A stretch of DNA of 64,000 bases. Source: Epichloe hybrida (taxonomy: Eukaryota; Ascomycota; Sordariomycetes; Hypocreales; Clavicipitaceae). The translations under genes and the position numbers were made by a program. Below the pieces are notes generated by a model that worked only from the letters and a program-made list of their open reading frames with translations, did no database searches and was not told where the DNA came from. The stretch covers positions 186,001 through 250,000 of the forward strand of contig JAFEKR010000004.1 of NCBI GenBank assembly GCA_019022495.1, in the 5' to 3' direction. Positions 11,388-22,234 of this stretch are shown piece after piece (within the stretch, counting starts at the first letter, position 1; the number at the start of each line of letters is the position of its first letter).

Positions 11388-11777
11388 GCTGAGAGAGCAG
11401 ATGTTGCACCTTGGCAAGCCCTTGCATAAACATGAAAATATACAAAATCTTGCAGAGGGTCTTGTCGAGCAATGAAGCAGTGGGCCCTGTTGCTATAGAT
11501 GAGTTGGACCAAACTAGACGTTCGCGTCGTAAAGCCAGACGCGTCTGGTCTGACAGGTCAAGCGGCTGGGGTCGCCCCGATTTAGCACGAGCGCACGCGG
11601 TTTCAGCGCAGATCACCGCTGTGGCTACAGTGGACCTTACGTCATCGCAGTGGACGCCAGCGTCTTAATCCGCACTGAGGACGGAGTGCGGTGCACTGGG
11701 TCCGACTTTCGGCCCCACCAGGCCTCTTTCGCAGACCCCATCTCGCTCATCATCTGGCTTAGAAATGTCTGGTTGCT
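11388..11777. promoter_or_regulatory. Divergent promoter of SLD2 and the RING-protein gene
   Basis: A 390-bp interval between two start codons on opposite strands. It contains a perfect 14-bp palindrome at 11535-11548 with ACGCGT at its centre. Both genes probably have their core promoters here. Confidence 0.6.
11535..11548. promoter_or_regulatory. MCB-like palindrome CCAGACGCGTCTGG
   Basis: The sequence is its own reverse complement over 14 bp, with the MluI cell-cycle box core ACGCGT at 11539-11544. ACGCGT is the site of the MBF (Mbp1/Swi6-type) factor that drives G1/S genes in fungi, and SLD2 is a replication-initiation gene. Binding is inferred from the motif only. Confidence 0.5.
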
Positions 11778-12914
11778 TTGACAGTCATTCACGCTCGCTC
11801 TTCCCCTCTCTCTCAACTTGCTATGAAGCCATCACAAGACCAAAATGATAACGATCTCCGGCAACGTGTTCTGAAAAATACTCTCGAAGAGGTAGCCGCG
11901 AGGGAAGAAGACGCCACCGCCGACTGCTGCGTCATCTGCCTCGACATTGTCACAGAACCATGCGTGGCTCTCCCATGCGGCCACCGTAACTTCGACTACA
12001 TCTGCGTGTCAAACTGGCTCTTCGAAACGCCCCGATGCCCTCTTTGCAAAGCACGAGTCGTCAAGGTCGTACACGGGCCGAATGGTGCCCCAGTAACGAC
12101 CTTTTTCGACCAGAAGAAAGCTGCTGCGACGTCCTCGTCCGCCACCGCCGCGAATTCATCGTCCACACGATCCTTCTACACGGCTGACTATGCGCGTCGC
12201 GCCCGGCTCAACTGCCCGCGATCAGGGCCCCGGCCATATTGGCAACAGGCCCGGCGAGCGGCCGTTTCTGACGTGATTGCGACGCGTCGCAGTGTCTACC
12301 GCCATCAACGATATTCCAAACACGTCGGATCCAACCGACTTTCTTGCTATCGGGAACTTACATCGCACATGTTTTGTACGGATACAGAATTAGTTTCACG
12401 CGCTAGGATGTGGATAAGACGAGAGCTGCGGGTTTTCTCGTTCCTGTCACCCCCCGACAGCGATGAAGGTATTTCCCAGCTCGAGGGTTCGTCCGCGTCG
12501 ATGGCGGAAGCACAGCGGCGCCGCGCCAACAACGCCGAGTTTCTACTCGAATACGTCGTTGCGATCCTCAAATCAGTGGACATTATGGGCAGTGGCGGAC
12601 AGGCTGAAGAAATGCTTTCCGATTTTCTAGGTCGGGACAATACAAGGTTGTTCTTGCACGAGCTTCGGGCATGGCTTAGGAGTCCGTTCACGAAACTGGA
12701 GGACTGGGATAGAGCGGTCCAGTACGAGGATGTTTCAGAGACGAGGTCGTTGAGGGGAGAAGCTTCACGAGATGAATCAAGTGCTGGGCAAGCATTCAGA
12801 GTTGATCAAAAGGGAGACTTTTACAGGCCGAGAGGAGGATCATGTACGAATCGTGGACAATATAGGTCAAGAGGCGAGAGGACGGGCAGGCGTCGGAGTC
12901 GATCGCCTGCATGA
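11778..12914 (+). CDS. RING-finger E3 ligase, TOPORS-like
   Basis: Probable nuclear ubiquitin ligase. Single exon, 378 aa from 11778; a start at the second Met (11823, MKPSQDQ) is also plausible. The C3HC4 RING is at about residues 50-92: CVIC, then LPCGHRNFDYIC and CPLC. A serine/alanine-rich linker follows. The conserved helical block (SRARMWIRRELRVF, then EFLLEYVVAILKSVDIMG and HELRAWLRSPF) resembles the PWI-like domain of TOPORS. The tail is RS-rich and basic. Substrates are unknown. It shares its promoter with SLD2. Confidence 0.82.
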   Translation: MTVIHARSSPLSQLAMKPSQDQNDNDLRQRVLKNTLEEVAAREEDATADCCVICLDIVTEPCVALPCGHRNFDYICVSNWLFETPRCPLCKARVVKVVHGPNGAPVTTFFDQKKAAATSSSATAANSSSTRSFYTADYARRARLNCPRSGPRPYWQQARRAAVSDVIATRRSVYRHQRYSKHVGSNRLSCYRELTSHMFCTDTELVSRARMWIRRELRVFSFLSPPDSDEGISQLEGSSASMAEAQRRRANNAEFLLEYVVAILKSVDIMGSGGQAEEMLSDFLGRDNTRLFLHELRAWLRSPFTKLEDWDRAVQYEDVSETRSLRGEASRDESSAGQAFRVDQKGDFYRPRGGSCTNRGQYRSRGERTGRRRSRSPA

Positions 12915-13215
12915 GGCGGACAGAAGGAGTATGTATGGGCATGGCATTTTGGGCGTTTTGATTAGCATTGCATGATACCCTGAGATACTAGATGAGATTT
13001 GCTTCACCCTCTAGCTCGACTACTTTGGTTTAGTGGAAGAACATGGGAACTCCCCCTCAGTTCTGAATCGTTTGCTTGTGACGGTAGTTGTTACGCTGCC
13101 TCGTCATCTGTTTGATATCAGCATCAGCGATACTCTGCCATCTTTTGAAGATGTTCAGTTGTTAGCATTGTGTCGCTTGTCTGGCATCGAGGCTTCTGGG
13201 CAGAATTGGCCGCTT

Positions 13216-13871
13216 TCGATGTACCGTTCATATCAGACGCAGTCTTTCCCTTCTGCTACCTCGGCCGAGCGCGTTTCGATCGCGCCATTACCCTCTACCG
13301 CAAAACCGTACCTGGCGGCTCCTCATCCACGTTCAACATTCGATGGCACGCATACCGCCTTGATATGAACCAGCCTACTGAGTCTACCTCAGTTACAGAC
13401 ATCGCTGTTCTTGAGTTCCAGCGCTGATAGACTGACATCCAACCGTGCGCTTATGGCTTCAGTAGGTGCGCAAGAGGGCTCCAACTTTACTTTTGGTGGG
13501 CGTATCGTATCGGCAATACTCGCGATTCCCATCGTGAAATTCAACAAATGAGACAAAGGGCCTCGAGAGGGAGGATCGTGTCACCATGGCAATCAAGTGC
13601 ATGCCCTTTGGAAGAAATGGCGACATTATCAGAGGACTTGGCCAGATCGGCAGAGGCAGCGGGCATTGCGAGAAACAATACGTTTGAGTGGTTGAAGAAA
13701 GACCCGGCTGGTCAGAGGATTGACTGGGAGGTCGAAGGGGCGCATGTGCAAGGCTTCAAAGGCGTGCCGACTTTTATCATCAATGACAAGTTTGAGGTGC
13801 ATGGTGCGGCTGATGTGTCCGAATTTCTCGGCTATTTCGTGCGAGTCAAGGACGACGTGGGTGCATTGTAG
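13216..13871 (+). pseudogene. FrnE/DsbA-like thioredoxin-fold oxidoreductase, frameshifted pseudogene
   Basis: Pieces of one FrnE-type protein are spread over three frames. CYLGRARFDRAITLYRKTVPGG and FNIRWHAYRLD come first. SADRLTSNRALMASVGAQEG and FTFGGR follow in the next frame. Then come IGNTRDSHREIQ, then TKGLEREDRV in a third frame, and finally SEDLARSAEAAGI with GVPTFIINDKFEVHGA. That needs at least four frameshifts. One is visible as a 5-bp duplication: CGTATC-GTATC-GGC at about 13501-13514, where CGTATCGGC is expected. The family active-site motif CPWCYLG reads FPFCYLG here, so the first catalytic Cys is gone. None of the shifts coincides with an intron-like junction. Confidence 0.88.
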
Positions 13872-14024
13872 GTGCGTCGACATGTAATATTGGCTCTTCT
13901 GACAGATGCACAGACGGCACCTGTGCGTCGTAGACTGAAGATTAAAAAGCAACGAATACTTTGGTGGTGCGAATTCCAGGCGCTGTCCCTTGAGTACCGT
14001 CGAATTGATAGTAATATCTCATCA

Positions 14025-14832
14025 TCACATGTTCATCAGACCTCCTAAGTCCTTTTCCATCTGTAGCAATCTGGCCTGAAGATCTCTTTTCTTGATTTCC
14101 AGTTCTTTGGCCTCGGCTTCTTCTCTGCGGAGGTCGTCCTCTGTCCACAGTTCGCTTCCATCCCCTGCTCCCGTAACATCGTCGTCGTCGTCGTCCTCCA
14201 TCCAGCCCTTGTTCATACTGGCCAATTGCTCATTTTGCTCGGTTACTTTAGCTTCATAGTATGCCAAAGTGTTCTTCCCATTGCGGTGTTGGTTTCTTAA
14301 TGACGCAATACGGTCCCTGGCTCCAGGCAGTTCATAGACGCCACATAGCTTCTCTGCTCCCCGAAGCAATACCTCGACATCGACATCTCCTTTGCGGTCG
14401 ACTTCCCCTTTTCTAATCTGAGAATGCATTTCACCACCGAGGACCGCGGCAACGGCCGTGTGACGACGAGGAATGCTGGCACCGCGGGTAGGTGGCCCGG
14501 TAGTTACCTCGCCAGATGTTACATTGAAGACGGTTTGGCGGCGGCTCGTGGATTTGGATTCTTTCTCGGTGCTTCGAATGTTCTGAGTAGCAGGAGGGGG
14601 TGGTGGCGGGACGGAAAAGAGCGCTCGCTCGTGGGCTTCCGTATCTCTGATCAATGATGTGATGTCGTGGTTTGATAGCAAGGCGTTCGTAAAGATCTTG
14701 GGTGGAGGAAACCTGACGAGAGAAGTGAGCTATTGAGTCGCTATTCGGGGCAAGGCTGTTTCTTTACGGTAATGCGTCGGTTCCCTGACAAGAGTAGGCA
14801 ATCTGCTCTAAATGACCCGATAGAATCGACAT
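14025..14832 (-). CDS. SPC34: DASH/Dam1 complex subunit Spc34
   Basis: Outer-kinetochore protein of the Dam1/DASH ring, which couples kinetochores to microtubule ends. Exons 14768-14832 and 14025-14712 are joined across a 55-nt intron (GTAAAG..CGTCAG), giving 250 aa. Exon 1 encodes MSILSGHLEQIAYSCQG. The junction restores FPPPKIFTNALLSNHDIT, which is the family's N-terminal signature. SLIRDTEAHERALFSV, a proline stretch, an acidic segment (EDDDDDDV) and a C-terminal coiled coil (EEAEAKELEIKKRDLQARL) follow. ATG 14832 is the only start that supplies the N-terminal block. Confidence 0.93.
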
Positions 14833-16038
14833 GACTGCTCGGCTGAATGGATCGAACCGCCAATACGTCGCGCGATGATAAGTCGATGATGGCAAAATAA
14901 TGAATGGCTTGCTAACGGAAATGCGATAGCTCTTGAGGTAGACATGCAGCTGCGGTCTATCTGTCGATTGCTCCCAGCTCGGTCAAGTTCAATGGTAGCT
15001 CGCAGCCTGTGATGTTAGATGTTACAAACAAACAAGCGCGACTTCTAGTTTCGTGGTGGGGTGACAAGAAGTGGGGCTATGACCAACTGGCAGAAGATAA
15101 ACTGGTAATGAACAAATAAAGTAGCTTGGTTCAGCTTCCTCTACAACACAGGAGGAGACCTTTTGCTTCAAATTATGCCAAGTAAGCAACAAACTCTCCC
15201 CCAAGGCGCCTAGATGGCTTTATCAATTTGCCCATATATATTCAGGAGTATCGGATAGATTAGTGCGGAGACCAACGGCAGGAAGATTGACCCAAACAGA
15301 ATTGATGTGAATAAATAAGAAACCCCGACTTATGAGCTGTTAGTAAAGCAAACACTTCATTTCATATTCACCTAACTCGTATTCTAATGCTGTTATAGTG
15401 CTGGCTTCTGTAGTCGCGCGTTGCTGTCTTTAGAGTTGAAAATAAGGTTAAAACTGAAGCTGTACAGCCCCCCCCCCCTGAATTAATGTACTTTACAAAT
15501 CTACATTACCAGGTGCCGAGTCCCCTCCTAACAAGCATTTGAGCCGCGCAGACTGGTCGCTATAATATTACAGGGCCACACGGGAAAGCTACATGACCAT
15601 ACAATGTACTCCGTACGGAGTATATCAGTGGTGATCTAAGGTGCCCACTCATCCTACATATTACCTGTCCAACTCCCGAGGTCAATAGCTGATTGGCTCG
15701 ATTCCTTCCTGTCGTGCTCCATTGTCTGCGGGCATTTCCGACCAGCCGTGCTTTGGCAATTAATAAGCCACACCACGCCAAATCCCTGCAAGTTCAACGC
15801 AGCTGACTCTAAAGAGATACGCAGCAACAGCGCTCCGTACTGTCAACGTCGCCCTTGATGCACATTTTGCGACAATTTGCAACATCGCCGAACTCCGCTG
15901 CATAAAACCAGATTGTTTCCGTTTCTAGCGCTCAAACGATTGGATCGCGGTTCAATCCCGCAACCCGCCTCTTGGGCTACCTCTCGATTTCTGTCTCGCC
16001 TATCTTCAGGGCCAGCGGTTGAATCCTTGTCTGTCAAC
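14833..16038. other. Divergent intergenic region, SPC34 and methyltransferase
   Basis: No gene is seen apart from the possible N-terminal extension of the next gene (from 15877). A C-run lies near 15469. The perfect 16-bp palindrome TACTCCGTACGGAGTA is at 15607-15622, about 270 bp upstream of the first possible ATG. Confidence 0.5.
15607..15622. repeat. Palindrome TACTCCGTACGGAGTA
   Basis: A perfect 16-bp inverted repeat. Half-sites (TACGGAGTA or TACTCCGTA) recur in other intergenic parts of this window, at 4014-4022, 7438-7446 and 60347-60355. It looks like a dispersed element or factor site rather than a unique feature. Confidence 0.6.
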
Positions 16039-16968
16039 ATGTCTACTTCGCCGAAGACTCCGGCGACCGACCCGAAGCCAATCATAAATGATAATCCTGG
16101 ACTGCAGAGTCTTTACAAGTCGTTCGAATCGCGACTTGGCTATTGGCTTCTTTTGGGGAACACGCGCCACTTTGGGTACTGGGAGAAAGATACGTACTTC
16201 ATGTTTCCACTAAATGGTCCTCTGCGCAGGATGGAAGAAAAGCTGTACAGGCTCCTCGATGTTCCTCCCGGCTCGCAGGTCTTGGACGCCGGCTGCGGAG
16301 TTGGCCATGTTGCTTTGTACATGGCCAGCCATGGCCTGCGAGTGACCGCCATAGATGTCATGGATCATCACCTGGCCAAAGCAAAGCGCAACGTCTCTCG
16401 GTCCGGTGAGCTTGGCTCTCTTGTATCAGTTCAGAAAATGGATTACCACCATTTGGAAACCTTACAAACGGAGAGCTTCGATGGGGTCTACACAATGGAG
16501 ACTCTCGTTCATGCCACAGATCCCTTGGAGGTATTGAAGGGATTCTACCGCATCCTTCGACCCGGAGGCCACGTCGCCATGCACGAGTACGACCATAACT
16601 ACAAGTCAGACGAAGAAATTGGAAAGACACTTGCCAAGCTCATGAAGGAAGTCAGCGAGTATGGTGCTATGCCGACATGGCAGCGCGCCAAGCGCGGGTA
16701 TTACAAACAGCTTCTTGAGGAGGCGGGCTTTGTAAATGTTGAAGAGCACGATTACTCCGAGAACGTTCGACCGATGCTGCGACTTTTCTGGATTATAGCC
16801 GCAATACCGTACTACATCATCATATTTTTGCATCTCGAGAAGTACTTTGTTAATGCAATCGGGGGCGCGAGAGGGTATTACGCGCAGAAGTATTGGAGAT
16901 ATGTTGCCATCAGTGCCAGGAAGCCTGCAGTTGACGAGGACAGCCTGAAAAAGGCTTCAACTGACTGA
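15877..16968 (+). CDS. SAM-dependent methyltransferase, sterol C24-methyltransferase-like
   Basis: Class I methyltransferase. 363 aa from ATG 15877; ATG 16039 (MSTSPKTPATD) gives 309 aa and fits the family body better, while the extra N-terminus is basic and could be a mitochondrial presequence. Motif I is VLDAGCGVGHVALYMA, followed by VTAIDVM, FDGVYTMETLVHATDP and FYRILRPGGHVAMHEYDH. A hydrophobic segment (LFWIIAAIPYYIIIFL) near the C-terminus suggests membrane attachment. It resembles the sterol/UbiE group but lacks the long N-terminal region of Erg6, so the acceptor is unknown. No intron is needed. Confidence 0.8.
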   Translation: MQHRRTPLHKTRLFPFLALKRLDRGSIPQPASWATSRFLSRLSSGPAVESLSVNMSTSPKTPATDPKPIINDNPGLQSLYKSFESRLGYWLLLGNTRHFGYWEKDTYFMFPLNGPLRRMEEKLYRLLDVPPGSQVLDAGCGVGHVALYMASHGLRVTAIDVMDHHLAKAKRNVSRSGELGSLVSVQKMDYHHLETLQTESFDGVYTMETLVHATDPLEVLKGFYRILRPGGHVAMHEYDHNYKSDEEIGKTLAKLMKEVSEYGAMPTWQRAKRGYYKQLLEEAGFVNVEEHDYSENVRPMLRLFWIIAAIPYYIIIFLHLEKYFVNAIGGARGYYAQKYWRYVAISARKPAVDEDSLKKASTD

Positions 16969-19358
16969 ATGCCTTGCTACATGCTGGCCATATTAGCGTA
17001 GTTAGGGTATGCAGACATCGCCGTTCTGTGAGCCATGCTCGCACCATCAAAGGCCCTCGGAGCAAATCTTCTACTGTATTGGCAGAAGGCTTCGACCAGG
17101 GGCGGTAATGGACTTCTTCACATGCCGTTGCGAGATTGGATTCAAGGACGAAATGGACCATGACTATTACGGGCCAAGATCTGCACAGTATCGAAATTGA
17201 ATTATTTGGAACCTCAGGCGCAGGTTGCAAGGAAGCAATGCCCCAAGCGTTGTTCCGTCCTAGTTTACTCGCTAATGTCTCCCTGCGCTTGCTGTTCGGT
17301 ATCGATCATCAAGCAGTGGTGTTTGGAAAATGCCGACCTGCATTGATTGTCTGTCCCTCCTTCGCATGGCCACTTCGTTGAGTCTGGCGGCGAATATGCA
17401 CGGTGACAAATTACCTTGGATTTTGAAATCCTCGGTCGACGGTCGAGTGGTTCTGTAATCAAAAGTAAATCTCGATGGATTGAGGATTCAATTTGATAAA
17501 AGTCATAATGAATTGCAGCTACTCGTCCGAGAGACTTGTCATCAATGGAATGAATGATCTATCTGTTGTCTGTGGCCGCTGCTGCCAGATGAGTCACTGC
17601 CTTTGCACCCTCCAAGTTGGAAGCAGCCTGGAGCCTGTCGGGGGAAGCTGATTGGTTGTGACTAAAGTGAGTAGCGGAAAGAGCCACTTAGTTGAATGCA
17701 TATCATGCATGTCATCCTGTCCATGTCAGTGTCAATTGGTGACCGGACAGTGTGTCCAAGATTGCCGTTATCTTGATTGACGATCAGGTTGTGAGGCCTT
17801 GGCAGATTTGGGGGGGTGGGGAGGAATGAAAGAGTCTTGAATGGTTGACCCAAAAAGGAAAGACGCTTTCTTTCTTACGTATTAATAAGGCAAGGCATCT
17901 ATCTATCTACTCCTCAATCTAGCTAATAAACCTACACTGCCACTGCCAAAGTGGTATATTTCGCGCGGTCTAAGCTAGAGATTGGGAGAAGCTGGCGCAG
18001 CCCACGCAGCCAAAGTCGGCAGATGGCCAACAGGGGCAGGACCTTGTTGCGTACCACGTCGTCGCTAGAGGCACATGATTGGCTCAACCACCTGGTCTTG
18101 TACATACTGTACATGCATACATTCGTGCGCCAATCCATTCTCGGGAATGTTCGTGAGCGTCTGGTCCGTCCAGTTAGCCTATCACACGTGGTGATTACCC
18201 GGTGGCTGCGCTCACTTGAGCCAGGCTAAGAAATCAAAGTCAAAGTCCAAAGGCGAGAATAATGTCCGATCAAGCACTTGCAGCGGGACGGCGTCAGTCT
18301 GTCTGCAATCCGGATTGTGTCTGTCCCTTGTGAACTTCCTGCACCCCCCCCCCTTGACAGGGATGAGGCCTCAATATACCGCATTATACATTTGTATAGC
18401 ATTGTATGAATTATTGGCATCCTAATGAAATGCTTGTGTAGTGAAACCATGGCAAATACACGTGCGGAGTATGCTAGGTAGCTCATTTAGCCTATTTGCC
18501 TTTGACGGTATTATTAACGTCGCTGTCAGAGATATGTTGATATGCATGTGAACTGAAACGCGAGGCAAATAAGAGGCACGCGCCATTTAGAGACTGGATC
18601 GCGGTCTTACATAGGCAGGTCCGTGCTTGCGTACCTGCCAACTGTCAGCGACGGGGCTTGCATTCGGTAGCAACGACTCAATGACGCGCGCTGGCATTCT
18701 CATTCCACGTCCTTTCTTAGTCGTCATCGTCTACATACGGGCCAAAGGGCCTTGTTGATGACTTGGCGGATCCTTTGATATTTGTCACACCCCTGTCCCA
18801 TCCTCGGGAAGTGGTGCAGAGACTACGGATCCGTACGTCGCTTGAATCCCTTGAATTGAACACCTGTCCTGTGGCAATCAAGCACGCGATACGCGCCCCT
18901 TGGATGCTCTGCTTGCATTCAATTTGCAGCTTGCGCATCCCAAAAATCCCATATTCCATACGGACTACAACTGCTCGAAAACCACGCCTCTGGTAAGCGA
19001 CACCGGCAAGCGACACCGGTCAGCGACACCGGCAAGCGACACCGGTCAGCGACACCGGCAAGCGACACACCGGGAAGCAAACATCGCCCACAGATCGACG
19101 TCAATCGTTCCGCACCCACAGCCGCGAAGTCGCTTGCCGTCAGATCCCGCGTCCGTTTCAAAGAAGAAGCCCCTGTGCCACTTCACAAAGAATCGATACA
19201 ACGGTCGGGGCGTTCGGCGCCAAACCCTCAGCCGTGCTTCTTGCCATCCTCGGCAGGTACGAGAAACCGATTGACTGAACAACCCGCACTCTTCTCTCCC
19301 GAAACGCCCTTTCGCCTGCCCGGCGCCGGCCATCTCAAAAAAATAAAATAAAATAAAA
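16969..19358. other. 2.4-kb intergenic region
   Basis: No open frame with protein-like content or splice structure was found on either strand. It contains a C-run near 18347 and a 13-bp tandem array at 18995-19074. The last 300 bp are the probable promoter and leader of the GT90 gene; AAATAAAATAAAATAAAA lies just before its ATG. Confidence 0.45.
18995..19074. repeat. 13-bp tandem array (AAGCGACACCGGC / CAGCGACACCGGT)
   Basis: Five clean 13-bp units and one imperfect one. Units alternate at the first base and the last base, so part of the array has a 26-bp higher-order period. It ends 285 bp before the GT90 start codon. Confidence 0.85.
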
Positions 19359-21483
19359 ATGGCAAAGATTTTAGGCCCAGGACCGTTCCCTCGTCGACCA
19401 TCAGGCTTCTTGCGATATGGGATTCTGGCCTTCATTCTCTTGACGGCCTTTTGGCTGTTTCACCAGAATTCCGACACCATCATTCGAGTCGACCCGTCGT
19501 TGAGCCGCCCCATTTCTAAGGATAACCAACAATCTTTTCCCGTCGACTCTTCACGGAAGCAAGGGTCAGTTTCGTCAAGTCCACCGAAGCAGCCACCAGC
19601 GACTGGTGACTCCTCGCAAGCGGCCCCCAAGAAACAGGATAAGACAGAACGACCTGACTCCGCCAAAACTGCAACATCGACGGATTCGGACGGTCATCAC
19701 CCTATTGATAAACTGCTCTATGACGCGCAACACACGTTTGCCAGCCTCACTTCTGGGGAATCCAATACAGTGGAAGAGGCAGCTCAGGCGTATCGTAAAC
19801 GACGTGGACGACACCCCCCCCCTCACTTTGACAAGTGGTTTGAGTTTGCGCGGTCGCATAATGCTCTGGTTGTTGAGGGATTTTTCGACCAAATCTACCA
19901 TGACCTTGAGCCCTTTTGGGGAGTTGATCCGGCCCCCATGCGTCGCGAGGCTAGCCAGTTTGAAATGGCAATCAATGTTCGTGATGGTGTTGCCAAGGCG
20001 GGGAGTGATTGGTTCTGGACCAAGGTGTGGCTCAACATGACCAGAACTATCGAACACCTGCTTCCAGACATGGATATTGCATTGAATGCGATGGACGAGC
20101 CTCGATTAGTTGTGCCATGGGAGGAGATGAACAGGTACATGAAGAATGCTTCCAAGACTGTCAAGCTACACAAAGCCAAGTCAATGAAGAACGAATTCCA
20201 ACGGTGGCCTGCGCCAAGGACGGGAATCCTGGCTGGCGATATCTCAAAGAAAGAATGGGAGGAAGACGGTATGTTCAGCCCTTCCTAAAAATACATTGCC
20301 CTTGTTCTTCCCATGTTGTAACTGAGTGCTACTACCATGACAAACACGCTGACAACGGCTCACAGAATTCTTCTGGAAGATTGCTCGCCGTGGCTGTTCC
20401 CCAGACAGTCTTGCAAGAACGACCGAACTCCAGACATCGTTCGCTGACCCTCCCAACATCACCAACGAGTACGCCAAGCCTCATCTCCACAAAGGCTATG
20501 TCTCCAACTACACCATGTCAGTTCAGATCTGCCACCAACCTGATCTGCAGGGCCTTGAGGGCATTCTGATCCATCCCTTATCCACCAAGTCTACCAAGAC
20601 CTTCTTTCCCATGTTCGGCGGCTCCAAATTGTCGGTGAATAATGAAATCCTCCTACCCGCGCCGATGTACTGGAACGAGGAAGAGCGTTTTGGTGGAGGC
20701 AACGACCATGGTATTCAGTGGCAGGAGAAAGATGACAAGGTCATCTGGCGCGGTGTTGCGACTGGCGGCAGGAATTTTCCGAACAACTGGCGTGGTTTTC
20801 AGCGCCACCGGTTCGTATCCCTGAACAACGGAACCAAAATCAGCGCCGCCGAATCTGGTGAAGCTAAACCCGAAAACTTTGTCTTGCCCGGAGCAGAATA
20901 TGGTCTGCAGGCTCAAAAGGAGAACAAGCTTGGTCAATGGGTGGATGAGTTTGCCGATGTTAGCTTCGTCGATCTCATGTGCGCCCCTCCACAGGACGGC
21001 AGGTGCAATTACACTGATTTCTACTTTGAAACCACCGAGGGCATCAAAATGGCCCAACAGTACGACAACAAGTTCGTGCCTGACATCGACGGTAATTCCT
21101 TTTCTGGCCGATATCTTGGATTCCTGCGATCTACGTCGCTCCCCATCAAGGCCACCATCTTCCGGGAGTGGCACGACTCTCGTCTAATCCCCTGGAAACA
21201 CTTTGTGCCCATGGACAGCCGATTTCTCGACTATTTCGGTATTATGGAATACTTCATCGGATACCAGGGCCGCAACGCCCACGACAAGACGGCGGAGAAG
21301 ATTGCCATGGAGGGTAAAGAATGGGCCGAAAAGGTTCTTCGCAAAGAAGACATGTCAATATATGTCCTTCGTCTACTATTAGAATATGCTCGCGTCATGG
21401 ACGAAAGTCGAGACAGTATGGGCTGGGTTGACGATGTTCTGAAGAACCCTTCGCTTGAAAACGCTTGGAATTGGTGGTGGTAA
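19359..21483 (+). CDS. GT90 glycosyltransferase, CAP10-like
   Basis: Family of capsule-associated Cap10 and related xylosyl/glucosyltransferases of the secretory pathway. Exons 19359-20268 and 20366-21483 are joined by a 97-nt intron (GTATGT..CTCACAG), giving 675 aa. It is a type II membrane protein: residues about 19-37 (FLRYGILAFILLTAFWLFH) are the anchor, followed by a serine/proline/lysine-rich stem to about residue 110. The catalytic part holds KVIWRGVATGG, the conserved DIDGNSFSGRYLGF and the terminal block FREWHDSRLIPWKHFVPM. The sugar donor and acceptor cannot be told from sequence. Apparently intact. Confidence 0.9.
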
Positions 21484-22234
21484 GAGTTGATTCGAAAGCG
21501 TGTAGAGTCAACTGTTGAGACAACGTGTAACAAGATGAAACGGACCTATGATAGGGGGGAGGGGAGAGGGATGTACATTCTTATGGTCTGGGAAGGCAAA
21601 CATTGGTGCGTTACTTGTACGACCTTGCCGGGGTAAGAGCCCTCGAGCGAACTGGCGTTTTACGGGGAGATTTGCTCCATTGTTTTTTCTTTTTTTATTG
21701 AACAGATATCACGCGTGGGAGTTGCTCCGGGACAGGAGGGATGGCTCTGACAGTGCGTTAATACGATGCAGGGCCTCTCTCATATTATTCTACTTTTTGC
21801 TCCCTTTTGTTCAGCAAGCTCGTTCTCCAATGATACCTCAATTCTTTTATCGAGAAGAGAAGCATTCTCGATATTTTCTCTTGAACCCACCACGCGGCCT
21901 TGCTCGCAACAAAAATGGTTGGCCGCTCGTGAATTCCTAAATTGAGTCTCCGTAACAGCTTGTATCTCTCCTTCTCAGGCCCAATACACCCAGAGTGAGC
22001 TGGAGTTGACTTTTCCCAAACATATTTCCATCCTATATGAGCGATCAACTTGTAGTAAGCTTAATATAATCTCTCTGGGATTTATAAAAAAATCTGCTTA
22101 AATGAGTAGAATTTAGTACCTGCGAAGGGACTCTCGCCGAGACCCTGGCGCTGACGTCTAGGGGAGTGACACGCAGTCCATGTCCATGTCTGTGTGAAAA
22201 TCAAGGCATGTATCCATCGTACATTATATAGAGT
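21484..22234. other. Convergent 3' region between GT90 and MTF1-like genes
   Basis: No gene is seen. The two coding ends point towards each other, so this holds two 3' UTRs and terminators. It includes a T-rich tract near 21685 and AT-rich sequence at 22060-22110. Confidence 0.45.

Noticed and set aside
19605..20040. Overlapping frames within the GT90 gene on both strands
   Set aside because: Shadows of a well-supported glycosyltransferase reading frame.
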